A DNA stretch of 64,000 nucleotides from Sympetrum striolatum. Its lineage: Eukaryota > Arthropoda > Insecta > Odonata > Libellulidae. Both the position numbers and the translations under genes were made by a program. Of this stretch, positions 11,264-24,255 are shown piece by piece. Location: assembly GCA_947579665.1 (NCBI GenBank), contig OX388345.1:57775454-57839453 (forward strand), in the 5' to 3' direction. The notes beneath the pieces are model-generated. The model searched no databases. It worked only from the letters and a program-made list of their open reading frames with translations, and was not told the DNA's origin. Numbering within the stretch: the stretch's first letter is position 1; each line of letters opens with the position of its first letter.

Positions 11264-14200
11264 ATTATTCATTTCGAATTCTCTATTCCGAAATTTTTTC
11301 TAAAAATTCTGCAGAACTCGTCAGCAGAGATTTTCTTATCAATATATTCTGTATATTTATTAGCGTGAATTCCCCGAGACCTCTCGCTTGTTTCATTTCA
11401 AACCACCCACTAATTTCCTTTGTATTTCCTCCTTAAACTAAGAGCTCTTCTCATCACTGTGGCTTCCTCTTTAGTTTGTAAAGAAGTGGCTCTTCACCAT
11501 CTTACTTTTTCCTTTCCTTCATGTATACTCCATGAAAAAGCACACACGATATTCCGTGATGCATTACTATCATTTCCCATCCTTCGGTGAAAACTTTTCC
11601 TCCATGTTTTGATTTGTTTACGGTTTGAGTCATTGCCACGGTTCTGCTCAGTTATTATCCTCGCGGAAAAGAGAATACGTCAGCCTTTTTAAAGAGCTGT
11701 GCACCGCGATGACGAAGCGGATTCTTTTGTCTATTTCCGACTATTAAAACGATCTGAAAGTATGCTGGAGGATTTTTCAAAGGTCCACAGGGGTTCATCT
11801 GCGACAGCCTTCCGGGAAGACCTCGCTTAGGGTGACGGCTTTTATCCTTGTGTTCAACGTCATACTTTTTCTCTCGAAGGTCTCCCAAAGCGAGGATGCA
11901 TAATTGTTCTTGCCCTCGCGGTGGAACTGTCGTAGAAAGTAATGTTTTTTCTCGAAAAGGGTTTTCTGGGTCGCTTAGCTTTTTCCTGGAGTTTCTATCA
12001 ATCAAGGTGAGATAAGTAAGGCAGAGGTGTAGAAAATAGAGGGGATGATTCGTTTATAACGGCATATAGCGAATGCGGAAGTACTAGTAGTAGAATGTTA
12101 AAAATGTTTGACAATACGTACAGCTAGTATGTCTCAGCAATAGGCATCAACAAGTGGCATCAGTGTTGATAAATGCAATTGTTTTTTTTATCGGAAGAAA
12201 CATTCGTACAATAAATAGTGTCTCAGATACGATGGGTGTGTAAACACTATCACAAAGAAATTTATTGTAAGCGGAAATTTTTAGCTTTGCTTTTATTGCT
12301 CCGAAGGAATAAATGAATATGAAATTCATTCAAATACGGAATTTTCATGCTGTCACATTAAAGATTAATTACTTTCAACTCGGATAGGAATATTAATTTT
12401 TATCTCTAGATTACGTTCCTTTTTAACTTATATTTACAAATATATATAGTTTATTAGCAAACGTTATATTTACAGAAGGAGGTGTTAATGGCTATTTTAG
12501 CAACATAAATTTTATTTGAGTATGAGGTCATTATTTGAACTAAACGATTTTCTTGTGCAAAACTATTGCCCTACTATCACGGCAAAGAAAATATTTAAGC
12601 ATGGTCTAAGTATACTTGTGGTAGGTATAGAAAATACTGAATGTATACTTTAGAAGGTATTTAATTCAAATAGCCTATGTCTTCTTATGGTGTCTAAAAT
12701 TCCGACTAATTTGAGGGTACTTATTTTTTCATTCACTGAAGCGTATTATGTAACGTAATACCGAATCACAATTAGTAACTTAAAACAACAAGATTTACGA
12801 CTTTTATTCGAATGAGTTTACTTATTGTAACTATCCAAACCATAAGGTGGTAGAATATCCTTTATCCTGCAGGAAGCTGTTTAGTTATTTCTACCTTTCA
12901 GTTCATTTACCACTCTTACATTCTTCATGACCTATAACAGAGTCATTCATTCATTTACTTTTTTCTCCTTATTTCCTCTATCATCCGGATAAATGCTCAG
13001 CACATCCTCGTCAAGTAAACTCCGTTAAAAATTCCAACTGGGAAGCAATCTCACCTAATGTTCATTAAGCCACTCGGATGTGGAGATGAGGAGAATAACT
13101 CTATCCAATTAGCACCTATTTTTCCTCTTTATTGAGATGTCACGCATTATTCTCGTGATGTCTTTAGCTCTTCCTAACAAAGATCGCAATTGCGTCGATA
13201 TCGCGGGAGATCACCTCAAGGCCGTCTGCTCATCCTTCTCGAGGCTATGCAAATTCGTAGTAATTCATCCCCGCTTTTTGTTCTGGTTTGATCGTACCGC
13301 GGGTCCAAAGGGTCGAAAGTCACGTCGTTTTGTGTCAGCAGCCACTTTAGGATCGATCATTGCGGAGGCCTTCCCGGCAAACAATTTGTTTAAAAAGGAA
13401 AATGAATTTGCCTCAGTCCTGGAATGGATGAAAATTGTTTACGTTAAAGTGAGGGGCGATTTTTCATGGGTTAAGAGGGCTAAGGATTAATAACTAAGAG
13501 AAATTGCCTCGTTGACTTGCTCAGCATTGATTTTCAGCGTCATTAATTTTTAAAGTCTTCAATCAATCATCAACTTTGGGAGCTATTCATCTGATGCGAG
13601 GAAAGTTTTCGGCTGCTTAAACAATTTCCCCTATGTTTTCACAGTTCGCGATAATTAATCCAGTGATGACGAATGTCTGAAAATTATGAATTTGATCTCA
13701 GCTTCTGCTTTAAAATGTCTAACACTTCTAATATCTGCAATAAATAATCTAATTAGATGGATTAAACAAATGTAGTTTCCTGTAAATACTTCTAACAATC
13801 TTTTCTCATTAACATTATCATAACAGTTTTCTTCTTGTGAAGGTCAATTTCTTTAATTGTATTATTCTATTATATATATTCATAAAAAATGAGGCAAGTA
13901 AAAAATTTTACTGACAAAATGATTAAACATAAAACAATATAGCTTTCCACGTTTAATAATCCATTAACTCAACCTCTATAGGAACTGTTACTAATCAGAA
14001 GGATTTATTATGTTAGCTTTCTAAATTCAACAAACACAATAATATAGGTAACATAATGCATATTAAAAACCGCAAATGTTATTAATTGTAGGAATAGATT
14101 TGCCTAAATTTTGTTAAATTACATCTTTTAAATAATGAGCTTGCAGCTTAGCGTAAAATTCTCCGCAGTGTATAAAACAACCAATAATTGAGAATAAATA

Positions 14201-16004
14201 TAAAGAATTTTCAACAAAAAATGTGGAGTGATATTTTGACATTAATAATTTTATAGTCTTAATTGGATAGGCTGAGATAATTTATATGCAACATAATACC
14301 TATGCTTATTACAACCTCTCTAATGATTCCCTCTTTTGATATAAGTGATAATAAGTCTTTACGCAACGTGGTCCAATTTGCAGTGAGTATCATGCCAAAT
14401 AGTAGCTCAGCAAAAAAAAATGCTGCGGAAATGAACCAAACGAAACAATTCTTTTCATGGATATCATCATGCCAGTTGATCATCATACCACGTTTACGTC
14501 TCATTGGCACTCTTTTGAAGGAAATAAATAACTGATTTCCGAGCTGTTATTAGATAATCCTTTATTTTCTTTCTATGTATCAAATCAAAAGCAAAATTGC
14601 GACGAAATGGCGACCTTTACACCGTTCTCTTCCCAAGGTCGGGCACAATTAAGTTTTAAAAAACATCCTTTGTGGAGGAGAGTATATTCCCAATTGTTTG
14701 CGATTGCTCGTCCTCAAAGATATCTCTTTCCCACTGTCTATTCCTCTCTGTCAATTAGGACGGCCTTGCAGCGGCGCAAGCAGTCCTTTAGGAGGAAAAC
14801 AAAGAACGTCGTCATCAACAGATTCACATGGGTTTTTAGAGATGACGAGAGATGAGGTGTGGGTTGGTTACGGGAAAAGAGAGGGGATACGGAATGGGTA
14901 TTCGGGACTGGAAGAGGCAGAAATTTAAAGTACATTCATTATTGCCAATTATTCACCCTCCGAAGGTATCCCTTATTAATATTCCATAGCTAAAAGCAAT
15001 TCCTCAGATTTTCAATGTTGTTATGTCAACATCTATCAACGCGAGATACGTATTATTGGTAATTATAATTTTGGGTGATCTTCATAATTCAGCTTTGTTT
15101 TTTCTATCTCCTCAGATATTAATATAGTTGCAATGGTCGTATTTTTCACAAAATGCCCTTATTTGTTGTATAATTTCCCATTAGGTGTTAGTATTCATTT
15201 TAACTCAGTTAAAAAAATTCTCTCCATCTACCATATTACGCATCAGGTTTCCGATTAAAGTTACCAGTTACTAACAAGAAGAAATCATAAAATAAAAATA
15301 TCGTCTTTATTGACGCTTGTGTGATCGAAATGAATGAAGCCATACTGGCAATTGATTAAGGGTTCGCATATGTGAGAAAGACCTTAGCTTACAGACAAAC
15401 TAATTTTAATGATCATGTTCAAAATTTCAGGGATAAAGTAATAAAACCTGTATCTCTTTAAAAGGTTGTAACAGTAGTATTTTATAAGTCCCTCAACAGC
15501 TAAGCAGATTTCGCACATGGGTGTAATGAATCTAGGAGGCAAACCCGGAACAGTTTTCACCACATGCGAAAATGCTACCCACTTGACTACCCGGTTGACC
15601 TCGTTTATAATTATTATATATTATTATAATTTTATATATGTTTATAATTATTATATATAATATATATAAATTATTATATATGTAGATAGGTAAAAATGTA
15701 TTACAAACTACCTGACCCTGAAAACATAGGACTAAGATACAATTTTGTAAAAACAACCAAAGAAATATCTGCATACGGAAACATATAGCATGCATGTGTT
15801 TGTAAATGATGTTTTGTTAGAATATATTATAAAGTATCATGTTAAGGAAATTCAATGTCTTATTAGAATGAAGTAATATATATGTATTCTAATAGTAATA
15901 GAATTTGAAGCATTTCTGTGTATAAATGAAACAAATAATCATTGGGAAGTTGTTGTAAGAGTGGTATAGAATAGAATAATTAAAATTATCGTAATTTAGA
16001 TTTA
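11264..16004. other. Non-coding stretch, no gene recognised
   Basis: Short ORFs of up to 117 codons occur (for example 11655-12005 minus and 13137-13490 plus) but match no family I know and lack supporting context. An AT-only palindromic tract rich in TATATAATT-type sequence lies at about 15605-15690. Nothing else stands out. Confidence 0.55.
15605..15690. repeat. AT-rich palindromic microsatellite
   Basis: A run made almost only of A and T, built from repeated ATTATATAT blocks in both orientations. It could form cruciforms. The Ile/Tyr/Asn-rich frame across it is a composition artefact. Confidence 0.7.
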
Positions 16005-16058
16005 GTGACTTGTCCTATACATACCTCTGTATGGATCCATAAAATATTATTATTATGT
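16005..16058 (+). mobile_element. 3' tail of a dispersed non-LTR element (copy 1)
   Basis: The block GACTTGTCCTATACAT is followed by a small hairpin (CATACCTCTGTATG), then GGATCCATAAAATATTATT and ATT repeats. The same order occurs on the opposite strand at 53767-53826. A shared hairpin plus a TAA-type tail is typical of the 3' end of a LINE, or of a SINE that borrows a LINE tail. The 5' part is missing or too diverged to see. Confidence 0.55.
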
Positions 16059-19000
16059 TAAAAAGTGATGAGTAAGTGATGCATTATGACTCAATTATTT
16101 ATCAGTAACTGCAGTGTTAGCGGAAACTCTGCAGGCTTTGAAGAACAATGTAAAAACAAAATGTACAGTTCTGTCTGGCTAAGCCTAAAGCTTCAGTTTG
16201 GATTTCAGGGTCACATTAAGGTCCAGAGGAATATGTGGGTGAAGAACGTTAGGGTGACGGCGTTGGTGGGAATAGTTTGAGGAAAGAAAGATGGATGGAG
16301 AAAACGGTGTATTGGCACGTCTGTGGGGTGCTGAAGTCATCAGACAAGAGCGTAAGCGAGATGAGTCGACTCTTTTTCGCGAAATTTCGTCTCACATCAG
16401 GATTGTACCATCTCCCGTAAATCCTATTAAGTCCATTATCCATTCCCAATATAATCCATTAATGTAGAATTAAAATTTTTTGGGGAGAGCATTCACAACC
16501 CAAATAAAGCCATTAATAGCAGCTCAGAAAAAAGTTATTAGTTATGTCAAGGATGTAAGGTATTGCACATTCATTTCCTCTATTTCACAACTAAAACTTT
16601 TGCCATTGAGGCACTTATTTTTTTGCAAGGTTTTAAGGGTGTATTCGGTACGTCGAAGAGGATCAAACACAAAACCATCAGCATGTTTCTTATGAATATT
16701 ACTATCAAGAATCGTTCACTGAAAAAATGAACGAAATGAACGTTAAAAATAATTTTTTCGAGTCTCTTATCTTCAGAATATTAAACCACATTGTGTTGCA
16801 CCCTTTTAAGTTTATAATTACTATACGTAAATATCTGTCTTAAGCGAATAAGCTACATTAATAATATATAATTTTTATATCACCTCTCGACTAGTTTTAT
16901 AATTTTTTCATTACAAATTCTTCGGAAATGTACCATTTTAAATTATTTTTGGTTTTGATCCCAAGATCGTTTACTCTTACTCCCATAACGTATTAAGAAA
17001 ATTATATATTATGGAAATTTTTATAAAGAAATTGTAAATATAGATTAAGGAGTGGAAAATATGATCTACTGAGCACGAATAAATTTAATATACTCTCCTT
17101 AATTTAAGAAAGAACAGGATAAAACTGCCCTTCTAAAATATTTGTCTCTTCCACTACTTGTGCCATTCATTCATTCTCATTTAAGTTACAGCATCAACCC
17201 AGTCGTGTATAGTTTAGTTTATTAATTGACGTGTAACATTCACAATAATTTCAGATATTTCATTGAAGTGAATAGATGTCTCGTAAGATACAAAAACAGT
17301 AAAATTCATGACCAATTACATATGCCAATGTCACATTACTAATATTACAATTATGTACTCCATATTAAAAAATAAATATAAATATGCATACATATATATT
17401 TACATATAAATAATAGTGCATAATTTTTCACAAAAGAAGAGAAAAACACTAACTTATTTACAATAATATGACAGTAAAGTAATTAAACAGCTGAACGAGT
17501 TAATTTAAAAATACATTAATAGAAAAAAAAATTCGATAAACATTTTTTTCAATTCTCCAAAGAAATTACGGAAATTCTCATAAAACTCTTTCCTCATTTC
17601 GACCGGCAAATTGTTAAAAAATTTTAAACATAATATACAGTCAACCTGGTTTCAATACTAGTAATACTAATTATTCTTGAAGTGCATGATATGTTAAAGC
17701 ACGCGCTCTCTCTTCACTTTTTCTCTTTCGACTGATAATATTCCATTTCCATTACCAACACGTCACTACCTCACGTCTATTTGACTTCATCATCCCTCAT
17801 GATTGACACGGGCCTCACAACCTGTCATTTTTTTCGCTATCTCCTTTGCATGCTGATGAGGCGATTTTTCTCTTGAAAGGGTTATGCTGTAAATATATTT
17901 AAGCTCTGTTGTGAGAGGGTGCTACAGAGCTAATCCTGTAGGTTACCCTCTTCACTGCCCAATTATTTGTAGACTACCATCTATTATTTTGTATTCCGCG
18001 AACCCTTTCAGAGTTTTCAAGGAAAAATAATATGTTTTTGGAAAGTACTCGCGCAGGCAATGATTCATTCCCATCCCTGGAAGGTGCAGAAAAGAACTGG
18101 CGTTGTGGTTTATTGAAAGTGTTGGAGAATTGTGTATTCATGGACACAGTTATGAAAATCATGATATGAATCATAAATATAATAAAGATGCTAAATTTAG
18201 AGTTATTATTTAGCGATGATACTAAATACTGCTAGAAAAAATCTTTAACGTGATACAACTTAAACCAGTAGAGTTATGAATACTCGTACTTTTGCGATAT
18301 TTAAAAATAGGCTATTGAACTTTTGAAGAGGAGATGTCAATAATTTAAACTGTTTGTTATATTTGTATCTTTAATCTGCTGCTATGAAAACTCATTATCC
18401 GAATTTGTAGAATTTTTTTGTCGTGTATTTTATTTCTCTTATTGACATCATTGATTACAAATTCAATTTCATTGAAATTTTACTACAATATTTTTAAATA
18501 TGAAACCTAAGATCGTCTCGTAAGATGTAACTCATAGTTTTCATAATTTGTATGACTGAATGAAGCCGCAATTACTATGGCGCTTTCACACTAAAAGAAA
18601 AACCTATAAAATGAAATGTAACATTATATGTATATAAATAAGATTTTTCTTGGAATATCAAGTAGTAACAATCATTGATTAATGATTTTAGAAATTAAAG
18701 CATAAAATACATTGAAACTTTCGCTAAATTTCTTCTCCCTTCAATTAATATTTCGCGACGATTTCCGGTAAATTGTATATTCCAATATATGGGCTACTCT
18801 AAGAATTTAATGTTAAATACCAAGTTTTGCTTTACAGGAAGTTTAAATTCAATACCGAATTTGGAAGAGGTTACAGTGCATACCAAAGATCCTAGAACAA
18901 GGGCCCACGAAAGTTTTTTAAGTAGCCTATAATCGAATAGAAATTTATCCAGCAAGATGTCATTTATTTTTATATATACATTATTAGTAGTTTATAGTAA

Positions 19001-22000
19001 AGGAATATTTCCACGCTTGCTTCTTTCTGAACATGCAGACTATTTTGTAGAAATAAAAAGTTACGACCATTTTAGCTTGTCCATACATGGAAATTTATGT
19101 ATACACTGATGGAGCTCTTTTTGCATAACACGATGGATAATAACTATTTCTGAAGCGTCACCATCGAAAACCGCTTCCTGAGTCAAGCGGAAATGCTGAA
19201 AACCGTTAATTCAGAAATAATTTCAGAAAGATATACTGGTCTTTGAGGCATCTCTTCATTAGCTGTTGGTAAACGAATCCCCATCCTTCAAGTATCTTTC
19301 ACTCGCAGCCAATATCGAGGGTGATTCCGTTAAGTCGCAATAGGCATTGCCAATAGCAACTACCGTCTGACTCCACTTCGTCCAATTCACCCTCTTGACT
19401 CTTTCACCCATCCGATGCCCTCTCTACACCCAATCTTTCACCAGCTTCCGTGTTCCCCCAGATTCCCGCCAAGACGAAGAGAGTCGAAGCGATAAACGTA
19501 TCTAACTTAATGGCGTCTGGACACACAACTACCAACGTTAGAACAGGTTCCAAAGCCATCACTCCTTCTTGATGACCCTCTTTTCTTTTTTCCGTTCATT
19601 TTTGATGCTCTTTTTTCCCCAACTGCATTCCCTTTTTTGAGCACACTTTCTCTCCTCAGCTCATCCGAAGTACGCACAGAGGTCATTGGAAGGGTTCACA
19701 GAGAGGTCGAACGAAGGCTTTTTCGAAGGAAGGCCTCAGAAGAGATTGGCGATATGTACGGAATGGCTCAGCGATAAAGATTTTTAAACCCTTCGGAAAA
19801 TAAACGAGTGGCGAGAAGTAAATTCGTGAATGCAATCCCGAGTTTGCGCAAACGACGTTTCACGTCGTTGAGGAGAATCCGGTTCTGAGTTATATTTTTT
19901 TCATTTTTCCATAGTTTCCGGAAACATTTTCCTCAAAAGCACTTGGTGTATTGAAGAATGAGCTTACTTGTTCTTTTTAGAATGGTTGGCTCTTGGGTGA
20001 ATATGGCATACCATCAACCTATAAGGTTTGTTGAACTTGTTTTACTTAATTTGTCAGAATATCTGATTTCTTTAACCAATTTGCGCGTCATCTTTGACTA
20101 CTGTTAATTGATAATAACTGGTATACATTTTCAAATTTATTCATGTAGAGGTGAAATTACGTTGATACATTCTGCATTTTCGTATGCTTTAAAATACTTG
20201 ATAACTGATGAGCATCGTCGAATGAATCTGCGATTGAAAAGAACTCAATACCTTCTAATTTATTTTTAATTTAACTATTGATGCTTTTCCTTCATCATAT
20301 TTCGAAAATATAAGTTAGTTAACGTGTTTTGCACTCCTGTTATATTTTACTTTAAGCTGGAAACTGCTTCGTATTTTCTTTCTTTAGTATGATCTTTCTC
20401 ATTTATTGCAGTATTTAACCTTTTGAGCAAGTCGTAGTAAATCACGCTATTTTCACATAAAATCATCTGATACCAGAATCTTTGTTTTATCTCAATTTCT
20501 CTCATCTTTCTTGTTTTAAATGTGAAGATACCGGGGAAAAAGTAACCTTATCATTTTTCTTGCACTCACAATAAGGCTTGTTAGGGTAAACAATAAGGTT
20601 GTTGGAGTTTTTATTTTACAAAAACTAGGACATCATCTCGAAGGTACTAAAAGCTCTTGTTTGCCACTATAAGAATCTCTAAAAGCCGAACTTGAAGACT
20701 AGAAAGATGATGTCAATTTATACTAATTGAATAAAACGATTAAATCTCCGTTATTAAAACAGCTTTTATGAGAATTTTCTGATTTACAGTCATCGATGCC
20801 GTGAGTATGAGAAATATTTCAACCATTTCCTCATTTGTCAACGTCGTTTGTTTGTTTAAAGGCAGCTGAAGTGAATTAAGTGATTGTGTACAACTTTGTA
20901 TTAGTTTGACAGAGAACTTTAACCATTGAAATTTTTGTTGGATAAAGAGAAATGTAGTCGGGGATGAAGAGGTGTGGATGATCAAACGGAGGAAACTTAA
21001 AGGAGAAAATGATTGTCCGAGAGATTTCAACGACTGCAGCAACAATATGAGTTAGTGAAGAAGAGAAAGCAGCGCAGAGGGAGAGAAATACACATCTATG
21101 CATTATTTACAAGACTATGCACTTAACTTATTGGTTATATTCGTATAATGAAAAAAGATTACAAAAATATTAATAGCGTCAATAGATATTAAGTTTCCTC
21201 AAACATTTTATTCCTTAAAAATATTTCTAACCATCAACCAATCATTACACATGGTGTGTGAATCAGATAAGGAATACTACTTTTAAATATTAACTAAAAT
21301 AACTGAGGTGATGTTTTGCTTATGACAAGCCTTACTAATAATCACTTTATGTTTTTTTAGGAATACAATTACCTCTTTCCGTAACAATATAATGGGGTGC
21401 CACCTCTAAGTTTCTCTGTTCGAGAAATCGATTGGTTTGAAAAACTTTATCTGTTATTAGATAAAAATGACGCAATTGGAACCAAAATACGAAGTCGTAA
21501 TAATCAAGCAGAGCTTTCTGGCTTTAGTATTTATACTAGTGCAGAATAATCCTTCTAGTCGACAAATGTGATATTCCATTTACAGTGTATTATTTCGCTA
21601 CATTAAATGAAATAAAATTAATATTTTCAAGCGTAAATTTTGGAACACACATGTTGGATGTTTTGTATACACACAATGAATACCTTGTAATATCCACAAC
21701 AGGTGAGCAGAATTCTTTCTTTCAACATTTCGCTGCATGGTAGAATATATCTGATAATGTTTTTAACTCTCAAATTACTCTATCATTAAACTTAGGTTAA
21801 CCATAAAAGAATTGGTTATATCCGATGAAATGCGCAGGTAAAGAGGCTTTTGAATCCAAGCAAATGAAGATGATCGGGGATTGAAAATTCCAAGAGGGGT
21901 TTAGATGAGAGACGACTACGAATTCCTGAGCTCATGAGGGAAGGTTAAGGTCCAGCCCTCACCGCCATCGCGAGCACCCCAACCACGCCAATAACTTTGC

Positions 22001-23955
22001 CTCTTTTTATTGCCATTGATTTGAAAACTCCCCAACGGCCTCTCTTGACCGTATGCTCACCTCCCTTGGCGCTCGGGTCAAACAATCTTCCTCATCCCTT
22101 AAAATGGAAAAGTCCGAGCTGAAAATATAATAAATAACAGGAAGGGGTAGATGAGAGTTGCTTCCAGAGACAACTTCCTCTTTTGATACAAAAAAGCACT
22201 GATAATGGTTCTTTGCCATCGAATCAACTTCATCGGCAAAGAGGAATTGAGTCGAGACATGTTGATTTACATCAGTACCGGATTCTTTCGAGGAAAATGG
22301 GTGATTTAGCAAGAAAAATCTGAGGTTTGCTCGTCCTCTTCCGGGATACGGATTGCGCTAATTTATTCGTAGTTCTTGATCAGAGTCCGTTATGCTGACT
22401 CGAAAAGCTTTCGATAAGACTCGAGCTTTGAAAGCATTTGATATTTTTCCTTTCGTCCTTCGGAGGAAAGATTTGGTTAAATTTGTCTTTAAAGAAGTTT
22501 ATAAACATGAGTCCAAAATTCTATATAAGTAAAGAAAGAAATAACACGATCCAAACTAAAACTCCTCTGGCGGAACTTCGTAAGTACAACGAAATCTAGT
22601 GGACTGAACCCTCACAAGAAATATAAAAAATACTTAGACGTTGCATAAAGTTTGAGAAATTCTCATTTGAGAAATCTTTTGAGAAATTTTGTATCAAATA
22701 AATTATCTAAATTGATCACTCTAAATAATTACTTTACGAGAAATTAATTCGAAAATAATCAATTTGGAAAACATTCTCTTTATCCTAAACACGAAGGAAA
22801 TATCTCTATTTTTTTGCTTGTTTAAATTTTAATGTATTTTTTTAAGTCTTAACAAGCTATACTTAGCTTTTCTGATTCGTCCAATATATTCCAAAGATTT
22901 AAAACAAATCTCTTATTCTCTCTACTGAATTACTGCATGCCTATTTCTCTGGAAAAATAAACTGAAAATTTAGAGTTAGTTTACCAAAAAAAGATTAATT
23001 TTTGTCTCGACAAATTCCAAAATCCGATAGCCTTCCTATATTGCGCCTCTCTGAATTCTAGAGATAACATCAAATTGTGTCTTTCCATAACTTCTCCAAG
23101 AATATCAAATGAAGCGGAGATCTTAAAATATCCTGTTTATTCGAACTCACCTACTATATCTTGGCAGTCGGCTCGCAAAAGGATGGACTGTAGACACTCG
23201 TGAAATATGATTATTTGGTCTGAAACAATCAGCGTTAAAGGTTCACCCGCTATTTATCCCTACGTTCACATTTATTCTGCCTTACTTCCTTCTCCATATC
23301 TTCGCGTGTTTCTTCCTTTTTAGCGCCGTCTTCTCTTTATCCGTGGCTTTTCCTTTGCAGGTCGTCGCCCTCTCTCCTTCTTAAAGTGCCTCCCTCCATC
23401 ACCCCCTCCCTTACCAGCGGATTGGTGTCCGTTTCTTGAGGATTAGCGCCGTCCCCCGCCCATTCTTCCACACTCATCCTCTGGCGTCCATCCATCACTA
23501 TCTCTCTCCTACCACTTTCTCCATCTCCTTTCTTTCTGCATCCTCCTTTCCTCTTTCTCTTTACTCCCTCCCTTTTTCTCCACTGGCCTACCTCTATACT
23601 TCTCCATCCAATAGTAATGCTCCCTTCCTCCTTGCAGTGTTTCCTGACACGTGTGCCGTCAGAGAACACTCAGTGTGTCACACAGTTTCCGATATTACTA
23701 TTTAAATACGATTTGAATCCTTAAGGCAAGATATTTTAAGCTATGAGAATTCTTAGGAACACAAGAAAATATTTATAATTACAGGTAATAATCAACTGCC
23801 CACTATTTTGATTTTTTTATCAGCTTGTAATTCTGTAAAGTTGACGAAAGAGCATTTATAACTTTCTACTGCAACTTTAGACTTAAAATGAAAAATATAA
23901 CTTATGATGGAAAGTAAATTTTAAGATTGCTCAAGAAAGTGTGTGATGTAACCCT
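16059..23955. other. Non-coding stretch with a pyrimidine-rich segment
   Basis: No convincing coding sequence. A less AT-rich, apparently unique patch lies at about 19150-19900 and includes a hairpin (AACGACG-TTTCA-CGTCGTT) near 19853-19871. A pyrimidine-rich strand runs through about 23280-23660. ORFs of about 100 codons (such as 22007-22312 minus) are not recognisable proteins. Confidence 0.55.
23280..23660 (+). other. Long pyrimidine-rich tract
   Basis: About 380 bp in which the plus strand is dominated by C and T (CTCCCTCC, CTTTCTCT and similar runs), ending in CTCCTTGCAG at about 23637. That end resembles a splice acceptor with a very long polypyrimidine tract, but no downstream exon can be recognised. 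The Arg/Lys/Gly-rich minus-strand ORF here simply reflects the purine strand. Confidence 0.5.
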
Positions 23956-24047
23956 AGGTCATACGGAAGTGAAAAATAGTGACTAGCCTGGAACTCAAAC
24001 ACAGGTCTCTCACTCACTTTTCTGGCAAACATTCTAACCCATTGCAA
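23956..24047 (-). mobile_element. tRNA-like SINE (copy 1, minus strand)
   Basis: On the minus strand the segment has an A-box-like TGGGTTAGAATG (about 24030-24041) and a B-box-like GTTTGAGTTCC (23990-24000). Their starts are about 43 nt apart, the spacing of a tRNA-type polymerase III promoter. They are followed by TCACTATTTTTCACTTCC. The element at 29612-29700 shares the TAGAA--T-TGCC-GAAA block, the B-box region and the TTTCACTT ending, so these look like two diverged members of one family. It is unlikely to be a functional tRNA, because the arms do not pair convincingly. Confidence 0.6.
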
Positions 24048-24076
24048 AGGGATCTGATTTTTTTCCCGGTGAATTC

Positions 24077-24255
24077 TGCTCAGGAAGTACTCTTGGGTTA
24101 TCAACATTGGGTAATGTTGGATGCCTCCGTAGTTTCGGCAACAACCTCTGCTGCCGTGTTAAGGATTAAAATAAAAATGGCATCAGAGGTTTTTGCCGAA
24201 ACGTCGGAGCAATCCAAGAATACCCGATTGATAACCCAAGAGAACTTCCTGAGCA
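24077..24255. mobile_element. Hairpin (MITE-like) element
   Basis: Arms of about 73 bp (24077-24150 and 24184-24255) are inverted and roughly 80 percent or more identical. The left arm begins TGCTCAGGAAGT and the right arm ends ACTTCCTGAGCA. A loop of about 33 bp separates them. Both arms contain a GCCGAAAC box (plus strand in the right arm, minus strand in the left). No coding capacity. It fits a non-autonomous hairpin element; the parental family is unknown. Confidence 0.75.

Noticed and set aside
13137..13490. 117-codon plus-strand ORF
   Set aside because: Balanced composition but no recognisable motif, no splice or promoter context, and only slightly longer than chance ORFs in this window.
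22007..22312. 101-codon minus-strand ORF
   Set aside because: No known domain and no context; length is compatible with chance.
23337..23669. 110-codon Arg/Gly-rich minus-strand ORF
   Set aside because: It is the purine strand of the pyrimidine tract; composition explains it.
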